Assembly: GCA_023105745.1 (NCBI GenBank)
Contig: JALGQZ010000018.1
Coordinates: 17,617,773 to 17,681,772, forward strand
DNA: 64,000 nt
Direction: 5' to 3'
DNA from: Austropuccinia psidii
Taxonomy: Eukaryota; Basidiomycota; Pucciniomycetes; Pucciniales; Sphaerophragmiaceae
In this document: positions 47,466 to 59,021 of the stretch, piece by piece
Layout of the letters: each line of letters starts with the position of its first letter
How positions within the stretch are numbered: the first letter of the stretch is position 1
Program-made: the position numbers and the translations under genes
The notes under the pieces: model-generated
Seen by the model: only the letters and a program-made list of their open reading frames with translations
What the model was told of the DNA's origin: nothing
Databases searched by the model: none

Positions 47466-48152
47466 TTAATTCCTTTGCCCAAGTATCTTTTTTACTAATT
47501 CTTGTTTGATAAAATTCCCTCCCCTGCATTCTTCTCTTTTAAAATTTTTCAAAAGTTGTTCTTGACAGAAGGATTTCCAATCTTCCGTGTTAAATTTAGT
47601 TGCACCACTTTTAAGGCTGAGGATTGCTGGTATAAATGTTTCTTCCCAGTGGAAGTCCCAGGAGGAATTTTTAATGAAAGAATTTCTTGAGATCTTGCTG
47701 ATTTTCCCATTTTTAATTACAAAATCGTGGAGGTTGAACAAGTCTTGGAATTCCCAGGTCCTCCAAAATAATGATTTCCTGAGGTTTTCATTCATTTCAA
47801 AAATTTCATTCCAGTATTGGCTCCCCAGGTTTCCACCAATTCCATCCCAGGTCAGTAACTCCAGAAATTTTTATTTTGTAAGGTTTAATCCAGGTAATTC
47901 TTTCCATGGACATGGAATTACAGTTTCTAATGGTGATTTTTCTTTTTCAAAAATTTCCTCAAAATCAATATATGGAAGGACTATGGTGGAAATATCAGGA
48001 CAGGGTTCTGGTTTTATTTTCAAGAACCAGTGAGGATTTTCATTCAATTCTTGGGGATTATTGTAATTGGCCCAGACTTCTTTTTCTTCTATCCAGCTGA
48101 TATTTGTGTTCAATGACCAGGGACTTTCTTCAAGTAATGGCCATGTCTCCAT
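47466..48152 (-). CDS. Unrecognised Trp-rich ORF of Element 5
   Basis: From METWPLLEESPWSLN at 48152 the frame continues past a single in-frame UAA (about 47,871-47,873, after PGLNLTK) to 47466, about 228 codons. It is acidic at first (Asp/Glu/Pro, IDFEEIFEKEKS), then basic, with many Trp and Phe residues (YWNEIFEMN, LFWRTWEFQDLF, WDFHWEETFIPA). I recognise no domain. It lies downstream of the Element 5 protease, where RT would be expected, so it may be an accessory protein of this lineage or a captured gene. Confidence 0.4.
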
Positions 48153-48287
48153 TTTTTAGGATTTGGTGGGTTTGAAAGTGTCAAAAGGTAATAAGATTTG
48201 GAACTTTTATCAAGTTTATTTATAAAAATAGTTTGAGGGTAGGTTTAATGGGTTTGGTTGCTAATTTTGGTAAGAATTTGGATATTC

Positions 48288-48680
48288 CTCTTTGGTAAGG
48301 CAGGAGGTCACTTCCTAGTGATTTTTTATGATTTGGGTGAGTGAAATTGGTAATTTTGGTTGATAAAAAATTATTTTCCTCTTTGATAAGGCAGGAGGTC
48401 ACTGCCTAGTGATTCTTGGTTTTCTTTTTTTTGATATTAATGGAGTATCTTTAAAGTGCCAAAGAGTTTCTTTATTGATATCTTCATCTTCTGGTTTTCA
48501 AATTGGATATCAATTAAAAATCTGGTCTTCTTTTATTAAGTATTCCCCTTAGGATTCAACAACTGGTGACTTGTCCATGGTGGAGGTGATTAATATTTTT
48601 AATGTAAGTTTTTTTTTAAGAAATACTTGATTGATAAGTTGCTTCTTTGTTAAGGCAGGAAGTCACTGCCTTCTGAGAGA
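48288..48680. repeat. Three short inverted repeats between the Element 5 ORFs
   Basis: AGGCAG-GAGGTCA-CTTCCT (48298-48316), AAGGCAG-GAGGTCA-CTGCCT (48388-48407) and AAGGCAG-GAAGTCA-CTGCCTT (48652-48672) are three copies of one stem-loop. Each follows TTTGNTA. The stems are perfect or miss one pair. Confidence 0.6.
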
Positions 48681-48748
48681 AAAATGAAATAAAAAAAGAA
48701 ACTAATGATACATTTTTAAAGAAGAAATCTTTATTTTGTTGATTTTAT

Positions 48749-49018
48749 TTAGAGTTGAACTCCCCCAAGTGGGAAAGGTAACTGTCTGCTGAGAAACCTG
48801 GCCAAAATAATGTCTTTGAGGGCTTCCACAAAGGCATTTCTTTCTTCAATTTCTGGTTCTGATGGAAATTCTGACCACCATAAGTCTTCATCAATGAATT
48901 TATATCCATCTCCAACCCATTTCAGTCTTTCAGTCTGGTATGTTGATCCATTCAATCCAAGGTACCATTGGGCCCAAATTTGATTGAAGTAGAGTCCTCT
49001 TCTTGGTAAAACTCCCAT
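48749..49018 (-). CDS. Second unrecognised ORF of Element 5
   Basis: 89 codons with many aromatic residues (FNQIWAQWYLGLNG, EDLWWSEFPSEPE) ending PLGGVQL. Upstream, another frame reads like protein too (EPLTEEVIKETSQNNSGIKHF, about 49,030-49,090), so a frameshift may separate two parts of one gene lying between protease and the ORF at 47466. No family recognised. Read together with its neighbour it suggests a coding region of 400 or more codons not present in Elements 2-4. Confidence 0.35.
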   Translation of the reverse strand: MGVLPRRGLYFNQIWAQWYLGLNGSTYQTERLKWVGDGYKFIDEDLWWSEFPSEPEIEERNAFVEALKDIILARFLSRQLPFPLGGVQL

Positions 49019-49197
49019 TGAAAATGTTTTATTCCAGAATTGTTTTGAGAGGTTTCTTTAATTACTTCTTCAGTTAATGGCTCTGGGAATTGTATTTTGT
49101 TCAAGTTTTCTCCTGGAAGTTGACATAAATATTTATCTTCAAATAAACTTTATTGAGTTCCATTCCCATAAATGTCTTCAAAGGTAATATAGAGCAA

Positions 49198-50391
49198 TTA
49201 AATGTAGTTGTATTCATTTTCTAGGTTTGATTCTGATTCTTCATCTTGATTGGGAGGTTGCTGAATTAATTCAGGGTTTTCCAGCTGCCATTCATAAGGT
49301 TCTTCTTGCTTGTTCAATGGTCTGTCCAAGAAGTTTATATGGTATGTTTCTTTCAAATGTTTGTCTCTTTCTTCCATAATTTTGAAGTATTTTTCTATTT
49401 CATTTATAATTTCTTCAGCTGAAAGCTCATTATGTTCACTAAATCTGACTTTCTTCTTTTTGAGTTTAGTTTTGAAAGGTTTTCCATGTATTTTCTCATT
49501 TCCATCCACCAAAATCTGGAAGGTTTCTTCATTATTATCAATTGGCTTGTAAACTATACTGGGTGATTCTTCTTCAGATGATGAGTCTTCAAGTTGTGTT
49601 TTGAGGTTTTCTGGCCATTTTTTATTTTGTAAATCTTGGCCAAATTCATCACTTTTTGGTGATATGGAGAATTCTTGGGTCTTCTGGGTTAAATTGATTA
49701 TGGTATTGTCTCTTTTTGCATTTTGATACTTCTTTCCTGGGGCATTTCTGACCAATTTTGCCATATTGCATAAATCCATTCCTCTAGGTGGACCAGTCTG
49801 CCATCCAAGTGCTTGAGGCTTGCATATTGGCATGCATAATCTTCTTCCATCAGGCTCTTGATAACTGATTATCTCACCTTGTTTATGGGAGAATTGTAGT
49901 CTCATATTGTTGTCTGCCAAGAAAGGTCTACCAAGTACTGTATGGACAGATCCTTTTGAAATGAAGAAGTGAATTAGAGTTTCTTCACCTGAATCCAAAA
50001 TGATTGGAGTGAATTCTGAAAGTGCCACCAATGAAGTAGTATGGCCTCCAATTCCCCTGAGGTTCATGTTAAAATTTCTTGTTGTGAGTGAAGCTTTTAT
50101 TGCTATTTCTTCTGGTATAATGTTGAGTTCTTCTCCAGTGTCCACTAATGCTCTGATAGGATATTCTTCCTTTCCAATGAATATTTCCATAAATCCCAAA
50201 GGACAGGCATAATGAATCTTAGGCTTTGGTATTTCTTTGAATCCAAATGATAATAGTCTTTCTTGAAGATCCATTGAGTTGAGTGATTTAATTTTTTCCT
50301 TGTCTTTTTTGGATAACTCCTGTAATTTATGGATAAAATTTGGCGACATCCTCAAAATTTCTTCAATGTTAAGGTTGATCTTTCGTTGCAT
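49198..50391 (-). CDS. Element 5 protease-containing polyprotein segment
   Basis: 397 codons. A retropepsin-like domain occupies the first half: LVDTGEELNIIPEE holds the D-T-G active site, and GRPFLADNNMRLQFSH the C-terminal GRPF motif common in this basidiomycete Ty3/Gypsy lineage. The second half is acidic and probably a linker (VRFSEHNELSAEEIINEI). It is one frame off the Gag frame upstream (gap 50392-50665), so either a lesion or a programmed shift separates them. RT is not found downstream; the matching RT type is that of Element 1 at the other end of the window, but no link between the two can be shown. Confidence 0.75.
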   Translation of the reverse strand: MQRKINLNIEEILRMSPNFIHKLQELSKKDKEKIKSLNSMDLQERLLSFGFKEIPKPKIHYACPLGFMEIFIGKEEYPIRALVDTGEELNIIPEEIAIKASLTTRNFNMNLRGIGGHTTSLVALSEFTPIILDSGEETLIHFFISKGSVHTVLGRPFLADNNMRLQFSHKQGEIISYQEPDGRRLCMPICKPQALGWQTGPPRGMDLCNMAKLVRNAPGKKYQNAKRDNTIINLTQKTQEFSISPKSDEFGQDLQNKKWPENLKTQLEDSSSEEESPSIVYKPIDNNEETFQILVDGNEKIHGKPFKTKLKKKKVRFSEHNELSAEEIINEIEKYFKIMEERDKHLKETYHINFLDRPLNKQEEPYEWQLENPELIQQPPNQDEESESNLENEYNYI

Positions 50392-50665
50392 AATTTTCTT
50401 AATAATTTTGTCAATTTCAAATTTTGTTTCAACTTGTTTCTTTGGAGGTTTTCTGAACTTCTGTCATTCTTTGGGAATTTTCTCATCTTCATTCTTATTG
50501 GCAATATTATCTATTTCCTCCTCAGGTTGGTCTGGTTTTGTAATTTGGTAGTAATTATGACTCTTTCCTCTTCTTTTTCTTCTTCAATGTAAGTTCCTGG
50601 AATTTCTGCTTTCTTCTTTGGCTCTTGATTTTGGGATTGTCTTTTCAACCTTTGTTTTGCCTGTC

Positions 50666-52453
50666 TTAATAAAATGTGTGATTCAAAAGGGTCATTGGCT
50701 GAGGAAATGGTAGGTGGTTTCCAATTTGACCAATCTTCAACATGAGCAATTGCGGTTTATTTATCTTCTTATTTCTTTTTGGTGGGCTTAACCTATTCTT
50801 CTTGTTTTTTTCTACCAGAGGTTTCTTCATAAATTTCTTGTTGAGTTCTGATTGTTCCTTTGCAAAGGCTCTGAGTATGTTTTTGGCACTTTCATTTCCT
50901 TCCATAGGTACTCTCTGATAATTGGGAAAGAGGTAAGATGCTCCTTGAGTTCTGACAATTCTTCCATCCAAATCTTCAGCAAGTTGAGTGCATCTAGTTG
51001 CTTATTGGCCTTCTTCCTTGCAGTAAGCACATTTTAATGGTGTTCTTGGAGCCATTTGAGCTGGTATGTATGGTTGATAACTTGATTAAAATGGTGGTAA
51101 GGGATTCCTTGGCCTGTATTGCTGATTATTTTGAGGGAATCTTTGCTCTTGATTATTGTTCCAATTCCTTGGTGGATTGACAGCTTCTGAAAGGGTTTTG
51201 AGTTGATTTAAAAATTCTTTAACTGATTCTTTTCCCTCATTTCTTGGTTGAGGTTCTGGTTGTGGAGGATTTTTGAGCTTGTGGGTGAGTTCTTTTACTT
51301 TTTTTAAAAATTCATCCCAGCTTTCATCCTCAAATCTTGTTTTCTTTTCTGGAGGTTTTGGTTTGGGAAATTATTTTTGTTGTATCAGAACCTTGGCCTC
51401 CAAGTCCTGTTCAATGTATAATTTCAAAATATCCAATCTTGGAATGATGTAACCTCCATCCAAGGCTTGAACCATAGCTCTGTCTTGAATCATTTCTTTG
51501 TAAATTGATTCTTGAACACTAGTGGAAAGGCTGGCTAATATTTCCTGATTATGATTGATATCACCTTGGATATATTGGTATCTTTTGAGGTAAGTGATGA
51601 TTGCTTCATATTCCCCAATGAATTTTCTGTATTGTGTCATGTTTCCTATTCCACCTTCATGTTGAGTTTTTGTGAATAATTCAGTTATTGAGGATAATCT
51701 GTATCTTCTTTCAGGTGATACTGTTCCCCATCTTCTTTTCATATCCACTTTTAATTGATTGCAATCAGCTTTTTCATATCCTGGCATTCCTTCAATATGA
51801 TAACTGATTTCTTCATCTTTTGTCCAAAATGCTATCTGTCTTGCAATGTCTCTTCCACTTGCACCTTCAATCTCTGCAATATTTTCAGCTTTCTGGAGGA
51901 ATATATCAACATCCTTTCCATCAAACCACAAATTATATTCCTTGGCTCTAATTTTCACTATTGGAGTAGTATTTCTTGGAATTTCTTGATGTAATGGAGT
52001 TGGGATTTGGGAAGAAATGTTTACTCTTCTTGGTAAAGTATTTCGTCTGTTTTCTGTATAAGGTGTTGATGTGGCCATGGGTCTTGGGTAAGGTGAAGGT
52101 GATCCATGCTGCCTGAATTATCTTGGAAGGGTGGTCTGTTCCTCAAGTGAACTATTTTGTGGAGTATAACTTGATGATTTATTTTTTCCTTCCATTTTGA
52201 TTAGTGCTAATAATTGCTCCTGCATTTCCAGTATTTTCTGATGAAGTCTGTCTGTTGAAGACATTTCTTCCTGTCCTTCAACAGTCTCTTCATTTAGGTT
52301 TTCTTCCTGGATTTCTTCAATACTGGAAGATAATTTTGATGATGAAGGTTTATCCATTTTTGATTGGTTTATTTCTTCCTTTGATTTTGGTGTTGAGTTA
52401 TTGATTTTACTTCTTTCAGCCAGATTAAGGAAATATTTCTCCACAACCTCCAA
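50666..52453 (-). pseudogene. Element 5 Gag (interrupted by stops)
   Basis: One reading frame with stops near 52118, 51371, 51085 and 51000. The segment 51371-52078 is a Gag capsid-like region (LWFDGKDVDIFLQKAENIAE, MKRRWGTVSPERRYR). A coiled, Gln/Glu-rich stretch precedes it. The zinc knuckle follows at about 50,985-51,028 and reads CAYCKEEGQ, a stop, then ATRC, so its His is lost. The knuckle is followed by RTQGASYLFPNYQRVP, the usual sequence after the knuckle in this lineage. The copy cannot make full Gag. Confidence 0.75.
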
Positions 52454-52712
52454 GTCTCTTTTATTGGTTTTTGGTGTTGCAATAGGAAAATTAGAATATT
52501 TTCTTGATTCCTCTCCTAATTCTGTTTCTCGCTTGGGTGGATAATAATAGTGATCAGAGTGAGTTGATGATTCAGATTCTTGAGATGATGATTTTGACTG
52601 ATTTTTATTATTTGAATCCAGTTTTTGTTATAAAAATAGTATTCTTGGAGTAGTTAAGAATTTTGAAATGGATTGTAAGTTAATTTATTTTTTATTGAAG
52701 TTGAGGTTGTCT

Positions 52713-52733
52713 GCCACTGTTGGGACGCCAGAT
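52713..52733 (-). promoter_or_regulatory. Primer-binding site of Element 5
   Basis: The minus strand reads TCTGGCGTCCCAACAGTGG right after the LTR end CCCACA. TGGCGTCCCAAC has the look of a tRNA-primed site and differs from the TTTGGGGG type of Elements 2-4 and 6, as expected for another lineage. Confidence 0.6.
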
Positions 52734-53709
52734 GTGGGAACTCCTCTTGTGTGGGATTAAAATGAGGCAGTACCTGAAGGGGGAAATTGCAGGTGACTAT
52801 TTTTGAATTGCTAATAACTCCTGTAACCAAGGGTGACAAGGGCGTATTTCCAGCCCCTCCTAAAATACTGAACAAAATCTTCCTTGGAGCTCACAAACCA
52901 AAATAAAATTAGTAAGTGGCTTTACAACTGCAGAAGACAAAATTCAGAAGTCTCAGATCAGACCTATTCAATATATCATATGAAAAATAATGTTAGTGAT
53001 TTTGATTAAATTTTGAGATTTTAATGAAATACTTGTCTGTTTCAATTTTAATTCTTTTAGTTGAATTGAGGTGAGTTGTTTCTTCTTGGTTAAAATTCCT
53101 TTTGTAAGATTGGTTTTTTTTAAGGTGTTCTGGAAAATTTGATGAGTTTTTATCAAGGTAATTTTGTTAAGGTAAAGCTATAATAGAGTAAAATAATTTT
53201 TCAAAGGTTTGTTATTTTTTAAGAGTGTTTAATAATGAGATAAAATATTATTTGTTAAATTTAAGAGGTAAGATTCTTTGATATTGTATTTTTAAAGGGG
53301 TAAGTAATTTTAAGATCTTGATAAATGGTGTTAGTTTTACTGGATAAAATATTTTAATAGAGTAGTAACCCTAATCTTGGGTTCTGAATAATTTCATAAT
53401 ATTTTTCTTAATACTAAGACCCACTGAGCTTAGCTACTGGGCAATATTTAACACTGTACTTCCACTGAGGTTAGCTACTGGGCAAGTAAATTCACTATGA
53501 TTCTATGGACTACCTCCCAGGTGAGGGATGACTTATTCCTGTGCTTGCAATGTGCAGAAGATATAATGTGCATGGGGGGATGTTGAAATTTGGGAGGAGA
53601 GAGCCCCTCTATTTATACTTTTTGGGAGTCCAGGGGGCCCTCCATGGGAGCTGGCTTTTTCCACTTAAATTCCTCTTTATTTCATCATGTGACTCCATTT
53701 TTGGTGAGC
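52734..53709 (-). repeat. 5' LTR of Element 5 (family D), truncated
   Basis: It ends TGTGGGAACTCCTCTTG at 52734 and matches D1 (10,670-11,254 and 13,042-13,455) over its whole length; a minus-strand TATAAATAG lies at 53609-53617. About 0.9 kb of U3 present in D1 (9796-10,670) is missing: at 53,705-53,712 LTR sequence (GGTGAGCC) passes straight into the integrase of Element 6. Confidence 0.85.
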
Positions 53710-56188
53710 CACTAGGCATGAATTATAGCTTCTGTCTTCCCCTTGTGGTACACCATTTACCCAAGCCATTAGGACAATTTCCCAAGGTCTGCTGGGTTCT
53801 TAGATTTTGATCATGTTTCCTAGTCTTTTTCCAGTTTATTTATTTGTGTTTTGACATCTGTCACAGGTTTTGAAATACTCTGAAACATCTTTTTGCCACA
53901 TTGGCCACAAGATACAGTTCTTGACTTTCTCCCTTGTTCTGTCCTCAGATAGGTGTCCTGAGAAGGGGCTGTCATGACATTCTTTCAGTACAAGATTGAT
54001 TAAGGATTGGTCCCTAACTATCATCACACATGTGTACTTAGTTCTATGATAAATTATACCATCTAGTGAATGGAATCTTCCTTAATCATATGATTTATTC
54101 AATATTTCATCTAAGGCATGTATTAAGTAGTTATCTTTAGAGTCTTTAGTAATTAATTGGCATATAAGGTTAGAATTCTTATTTTGAGTATAACTGTTCT
54201 TTACTTCCTCAAAGAAGGTGGTGTTAAGTTCTGTAACACTTATTCCTTCTATTGGGATCTGAGTGGAAGCTTCTTCTGTTATATAAGCAGGATTATCAAT
54301 GTTATTTGGTAATAGCCATCTGCTTAGTCCATCCAAATTTTCGTGAATATCTCCATCTTTATGAACAATGGCCATATTACCTCTATGCTCTTGTATGGCT
54401 ATTTTCCATCAGAGCATATGTCTTTTAGGTGTTTTCATGTTTAGAAGTGATTCAAGAGAGGTAAAATCTGTTATAACTTCAAAAACACATCCTTCCAGAA
54501 ACTAATTAAGTTTTTCCAAGGCCCAGAAAAGGCATAGACATTCCATTTGACTTGCCCCATATCTTGCTTCAGCTGTTTCAATCTGCCTAGATATGAAAAA
54601 TATGGGTCATTCCACAGGTTTTTCATTTATAATCTTGAATTGATTGATTGCAGCACCTAGCCCAACCCCTGATGCATCAATATAAAGCTTAAAGGGTAGC
54701 TTAAAGTCTTCAATCAGTAAGAGTGGAGCAGTGGTTAAGGCTTTGACTCTGTTAACAGTCATCTCAAATATTGTGTCTTTGTCACACAATTTATAAAGAG
54801 GTTGCTCTATATATTCAAAGTCTTTAATTTTCTGCCTGTAGTATCCTGCAAAACCCAAAAATTACTGAATTTCCTTTTTTTTTTGGAGGCATAGGTTTCA
54901 GTAGTACTGCTTCAAACTTGTTTCTTTCAATTCCAAGGGATAGACCACATACTACATGTCCTATGGCTTTGAGTTCTCCAGATCCAAAGTGGCTTTTCTT
55001 TAGAGAAATTTTCATGTTGACAGATTGAATTTTCCTCAAAACTCTGGATAATCTATATATATGTTCCTCCCACGTCTTGGAAAAGACAATAATCTCATCA
55101 ATTTAAATTATTAACCATCCTTGTGAAAGCTCTTCAGGGAAGCTTTCATTAAACATCCTTTGGAAGTGTGAAGGTGCATTTTTGATACCAAAAGGAATCC
55201 TCAAATATTCATACACTCCACAATGAACAGTAATTCTCCAATATTTTCTTGCTCTTGGTGTCACCACATTTTTATGGAATCCCTTAAGGGCATCCAAAGT
55301 GCTTATTTAAACTGCTTGAGATATTTGAGTAAGCACAATTTTTATTTTTGGTATGGGATACCTGCCTGGGACAGTGTAAGTGGTCAGACCTCTAAAGTTC
55401 ACAATCATTCTGAATTTTCCATTATGCCATGACACTATGACTGTTGTATTTATTTCAACTTCCTCATTGTGGCCAACCTTTCTTATTACACCAAGGTCCA
55501 GAAGTTCTTCAATATGGAGCTCCAGGCCTTATGTTGATTTTGGGCTTTCTGGATATGCAGGCCTGCTTAAGAGTGGTGGATGAGGTCTTTCAATATTTAA
55601 AGTGATGTCAACTTCATGCCCAACAATTTCTCCCAAAGGTTCCTTATCTAATTCAAAGGCTTCTTTGTGGTCATATATAAGGGTAGAGAGTTCATTTTCC
55701 TGTTTATCAGTAAGATGAAGACTTACTTCAGCTTCATTTAACTGTTCAGATTTTAATTTCTCAAACTCTAAGCTGACTGGTAATACTTCATTTACTGTAA
55801 TCTGTCTTATTAAGGGTAAAAAGGCAATTTTTTGATGCTTATTGTCCCCGATAGTAAACTATCTGCCTTTATTGCTATGTAAATCTATGCCATACATGAT
55901 CAAGTAATCATTTCCAAAGATAAAATGGGTACTGAAGCAGTTTTCCATAACAAACAATTCAGAAGTTATTCCTAAATTCCCATTGATGTGTTTAAATATG
56001 ACCGTAGTTTCATATATGCCCAATTCTTTCATTGGATTACTGGCACTGTTGAATTTTATACCATCAATTGGTAATAATTTCTCTCAAAAATTTGGCACAC
56101 AATTGTTAAAAAAGATTTGCCAACACAAGAGCAGAAAGCTCCTGGGTCAAGTAAAGTTTTGGTGGGTTTTTATCAATTACCACTTCTG
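53710..56188 (-). pseudogene. Element 6 protease to integrase (heavily decayed)
   Basis: From right to left: protease remnant (DPGAFCSCVG instead of DTG, about 56,130-56,160), RT ([27 protein letters not shown]; the YIDD site reads stop-I-D-E near 55,100), RNase H ([11 protein letters not shown] at about 54,680), and the integrase zinc region (LKECHDSPFSGHL ... CDRCQN, 53836-54027). The core begins MAWVNGVPQGEDRSYNSCLV and is cut at 53710. Stops and frameshifts occur every few hundred bases. It is closest to Element 2 in sequence. The missing integrase end, chromodomain and 3' LTR were not found elsewhere in the window. Confidence 0.85.
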
Positions 56189-58547
56189 TTATACAGGACA
56201 TACCAGCTGTATAGCTTCTCCCGTGTTTGGTTTGGTTTCCTTAATTTTTTCATCTTGAAAGTTTGACAAATCAAGTTGATCATTTCTTAATTGTGGCAAG
56301 TGGGAATAATATTCCATGATGTCAAATGTGAAATTGATATTTTCTATATCATTCAAACATTCTGAAAATATTGATGATTTATAATCTGAAGATGCAGAAA
56401 ATATTGATGATTTATCATCTGAATTTTCTTCATTTACATCATCTTTTTCAACATCAGGTTCTTTCTCAATGTCAAGTTCAGTGATTTTTCCCTTTTTTGG
56501 ACATTTATTAACTAAATGTGTGGTGCTTTGGGAAATATGGCACTTTCTGATTACATCTTCAGATTTATAATTTAGATTATTAGAATTTTCTTTGGGATTT
56601 TTGTCCACAAAATATTTCCAAGGTGTATTAAACCTTGTTTTGAGATTCACCCTACTAGAACCAATTTTGGCTCTGGTGGTTACTTATTCTAATATATTGA
56701 TAATATCCTCTGCTTAAGATTGTTCAGTAGTCCTGCTTTTGACAGCATTCTCTAAGTCACCTCCACATTGTCTCAGAATATTTCTGTGAATCATAAATTC
56801 TGACATCTGTGTCTCTGTTGACAAAACCATGGTAAAGACTTTTCTTTGTCAGAATTGAATTGGCATGATTCAAAGGCCATTTCTACTTTAAATCTCCAAG
56901 AATCATTGGCCCATTCATTAATAATTGGGGTTTTCCACCAAGTCCAGCTTTGATGTCCATGTGCTTGTCTTAATTTGATATACCATCTATGAGCTGATTT
57001 GGTAAACAAGGTGTTAAATCTTTCTGTTAATTAAAAATATTCTTTAATCAAGTCAATATCTCTGATGAATTCCATATGGTCATATTCTCCTTCACCACTC
57101 AAGTGAGGCCATTCTTTAAGTTTTGGTACTTCTTTCAAAAGTTCTTTGCCCATTGATGGTTTCAAGTTATTAAAAGAAGTGGAAAATTCATTTTTTAATT
57201 GTGAATTTTCCAAATACAATACTTTTGGCTTGGAATTTCTTGTACCCTCATTTTGATTAAGAGGTTTAGACATTCTTGATAAGGTGTGCAGTAATTGTTC
57301 AATCTCATTCATCTTACTGGTGCTACACCTTTGGTAATTTCTGAGTTCATGTTGGAAGCCTTGTATTAAAGTTATTCCTTCTATTTTATACATTTATTTT
57401 CTATGTGTCAGTTCTTGCCATAATTCTATCTGTCTAGTATTATCAGAAGTTACTTGATTCAACTTAATTGTTAATTTTGATGCTTCCTGTTGTGAGGTGT
57501 AAAAACACTTTTTCAAGTAAATTGTATATGTCTTTACTTCAGTAAATGAATTTGAAATGTCATCAAGGATTTTCTTATTATCTGCTTTGATAATATTGAT
57601 TGCTTGTTTTATTCTTGTTTCAGTTATGTCATCATTATGGAATTTAGAATATTTATCTGTCAATTCTTTTATAATTTCAGATTTTTCATTTATTTTATTA
57701 CCAAATTAATTGTTGTTATTTGAAGTTTTAATTGTTCTTGAAACTTTTCCAAGACAAATAAGTGTTTTATTGATTTGGCTCCTACTTAGATTATCTGTCT
57801 TAATATTGTTACAAATTGATGGAATTTTATCAGAAATATGACTTTTCACATCATTTATAGCTATGTACAAGTTTGGAATGCCATTCAAAATGTCAGAAAT
57901 CATTTCTGATATTTTGATATGGCATCCTCCTTTTTCTGTAATTCCATCATAGCTCTGCCCATCTGTAGCACATTTTCCATGGAATCCTGCCAAATCTTTG
58001 GGATTCTGTAGGCCTGGCTGGTGCCGTTCTTTTGCCCTTGTTCTGAGGTTGTGGCTGCTTTTTCATGTTGGAATTGCTGCTGCTGGCTATTTGGGCTGTT
58101 TTTGGCACTTGCTTGGGTGGTGGAGGGTTTTTTTTCCTCCATTCTGCTGCTAAGAGCATCATGTTTTTATTTTTCATCAATGGATTCAATCCATTGATTA
58201 ACTTTCAAGTGTTGGGATGCCCCAGAAATTTTCTCACAGTTAGGTAATAATTCATGCAGTTTTTCGACAGATCTGCAAGGATCTGGTACTCTTTGTGCTG
58301 CAAGGCATTGTTTTAAACCTTCTGGCTGGCTTTCTAAATGTCCACTGAGTATTCTGGTGGTGGTATCAGCTCTTTTTGAAGGTAAAACTGTGTTATCAGC
58401 ATCAGAGTGGCATAATTTGTCAATTTGGGCTCCATTTACTGACCCTTATCCTTCTGTAACTGATTGTCTCCTACCATAATCATGTCTATGACCTTTTTGG
58501 GAGCTGCTTGAGGGGTTATGAATTGCTTCAGATCTGGTTGAAGGCAT
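56189..58547 (-). pseudogene. Element 6 Gag and overlapping ORF1 (decayed)
   Basis: The Gag ATG is at 58545-58547 (MPSTRSEAIHNPSS), inside the predicted intron 58598-58534. Gag residues are spread over several frames: FHGKCATDGQSYDGITEKGG (57,993), a coiled stretch (57394-57663), the capsid-like region (LKEWPHLSGEGEYDHMEFI at about 57,060-57,130; WTWWKTPIINEW, 56791-57009) and a knuckle reading CHISQSTTHLVNKC with the second Cys changed to Ser. ORF1 is seen as INGLNPLMKNKN (57947-58189) and YRIPKIWQDSMENVL (57900-58142); the frame change between these mirrors the one-base shift in Gag, so a single lesion near 58,150 explains both. Confidence 0.7.
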
Positions 58548-58796
58548 AATTATGATCAAAAAAGCTTAAAATAGTAATTTTATGTCAAAAAAACTTACTA
58601 TTGGCCAAATTCTTAGCTTTTTGGAGAGTATTACTTATGTCCAAATTAAGTAATTATGGAGAGGTTTGTTCTTTTTTATTTTCATGAGCTATAATAGCAG
58701 TGCGTTTATGGTCAGAATTAACAGTACTTGCAGGGATAATACTAGTAACTGTTGATGCAGTTTCAATGTTTTCTTGTCTTACCATGTTTTCAGACA
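58534..58796 (-). other. Element 6 leader exon and predicted intron with the Gag ATG
   Basis: An exon 58796-58599 follows TTAATTTTAG and ends CAATA|GTAAGT. The intron 58598-58534 (65 bases) ends TCAACCAG and contains the Gag ATG. Joining gives ANLKQFITPQ in the ORF1 frame. The exon has one stop. The leader upstream to 59005 is A+T-rich and holds nothing else. Confidence 0.45.
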
Positions 58797-59005
58797 CTAA
58801 AATTAATGAAAGAAGAAATTAATAAAGTAAAAGAGGTTTTCTTTTTTCAAAAAGGAAAGTGAATAATAAATCCTCACTTATAACATGAAAAGTTCTATTT
58901 TTCATGAATTTTCAAATTATAAGTATTTTTTATGGATTTTTAAATCTTTCAATATAAGAAAGAAAGAATAAAAACCAAAAAAATTATGTCACAGGTAAAA
59001 TATAA

Positions 59006-59021
59006 TGGCTGGTCCCCCAAA
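59006..59021 (-). promoter_or_regulatory. Primer-binding site of Element 6
   Basis: The minus strand reads TTTGGGGGACCAGCCA after the LTR. The first eight bases equal those of Elements 2-4; the rest differs. Confidence 0.6.
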
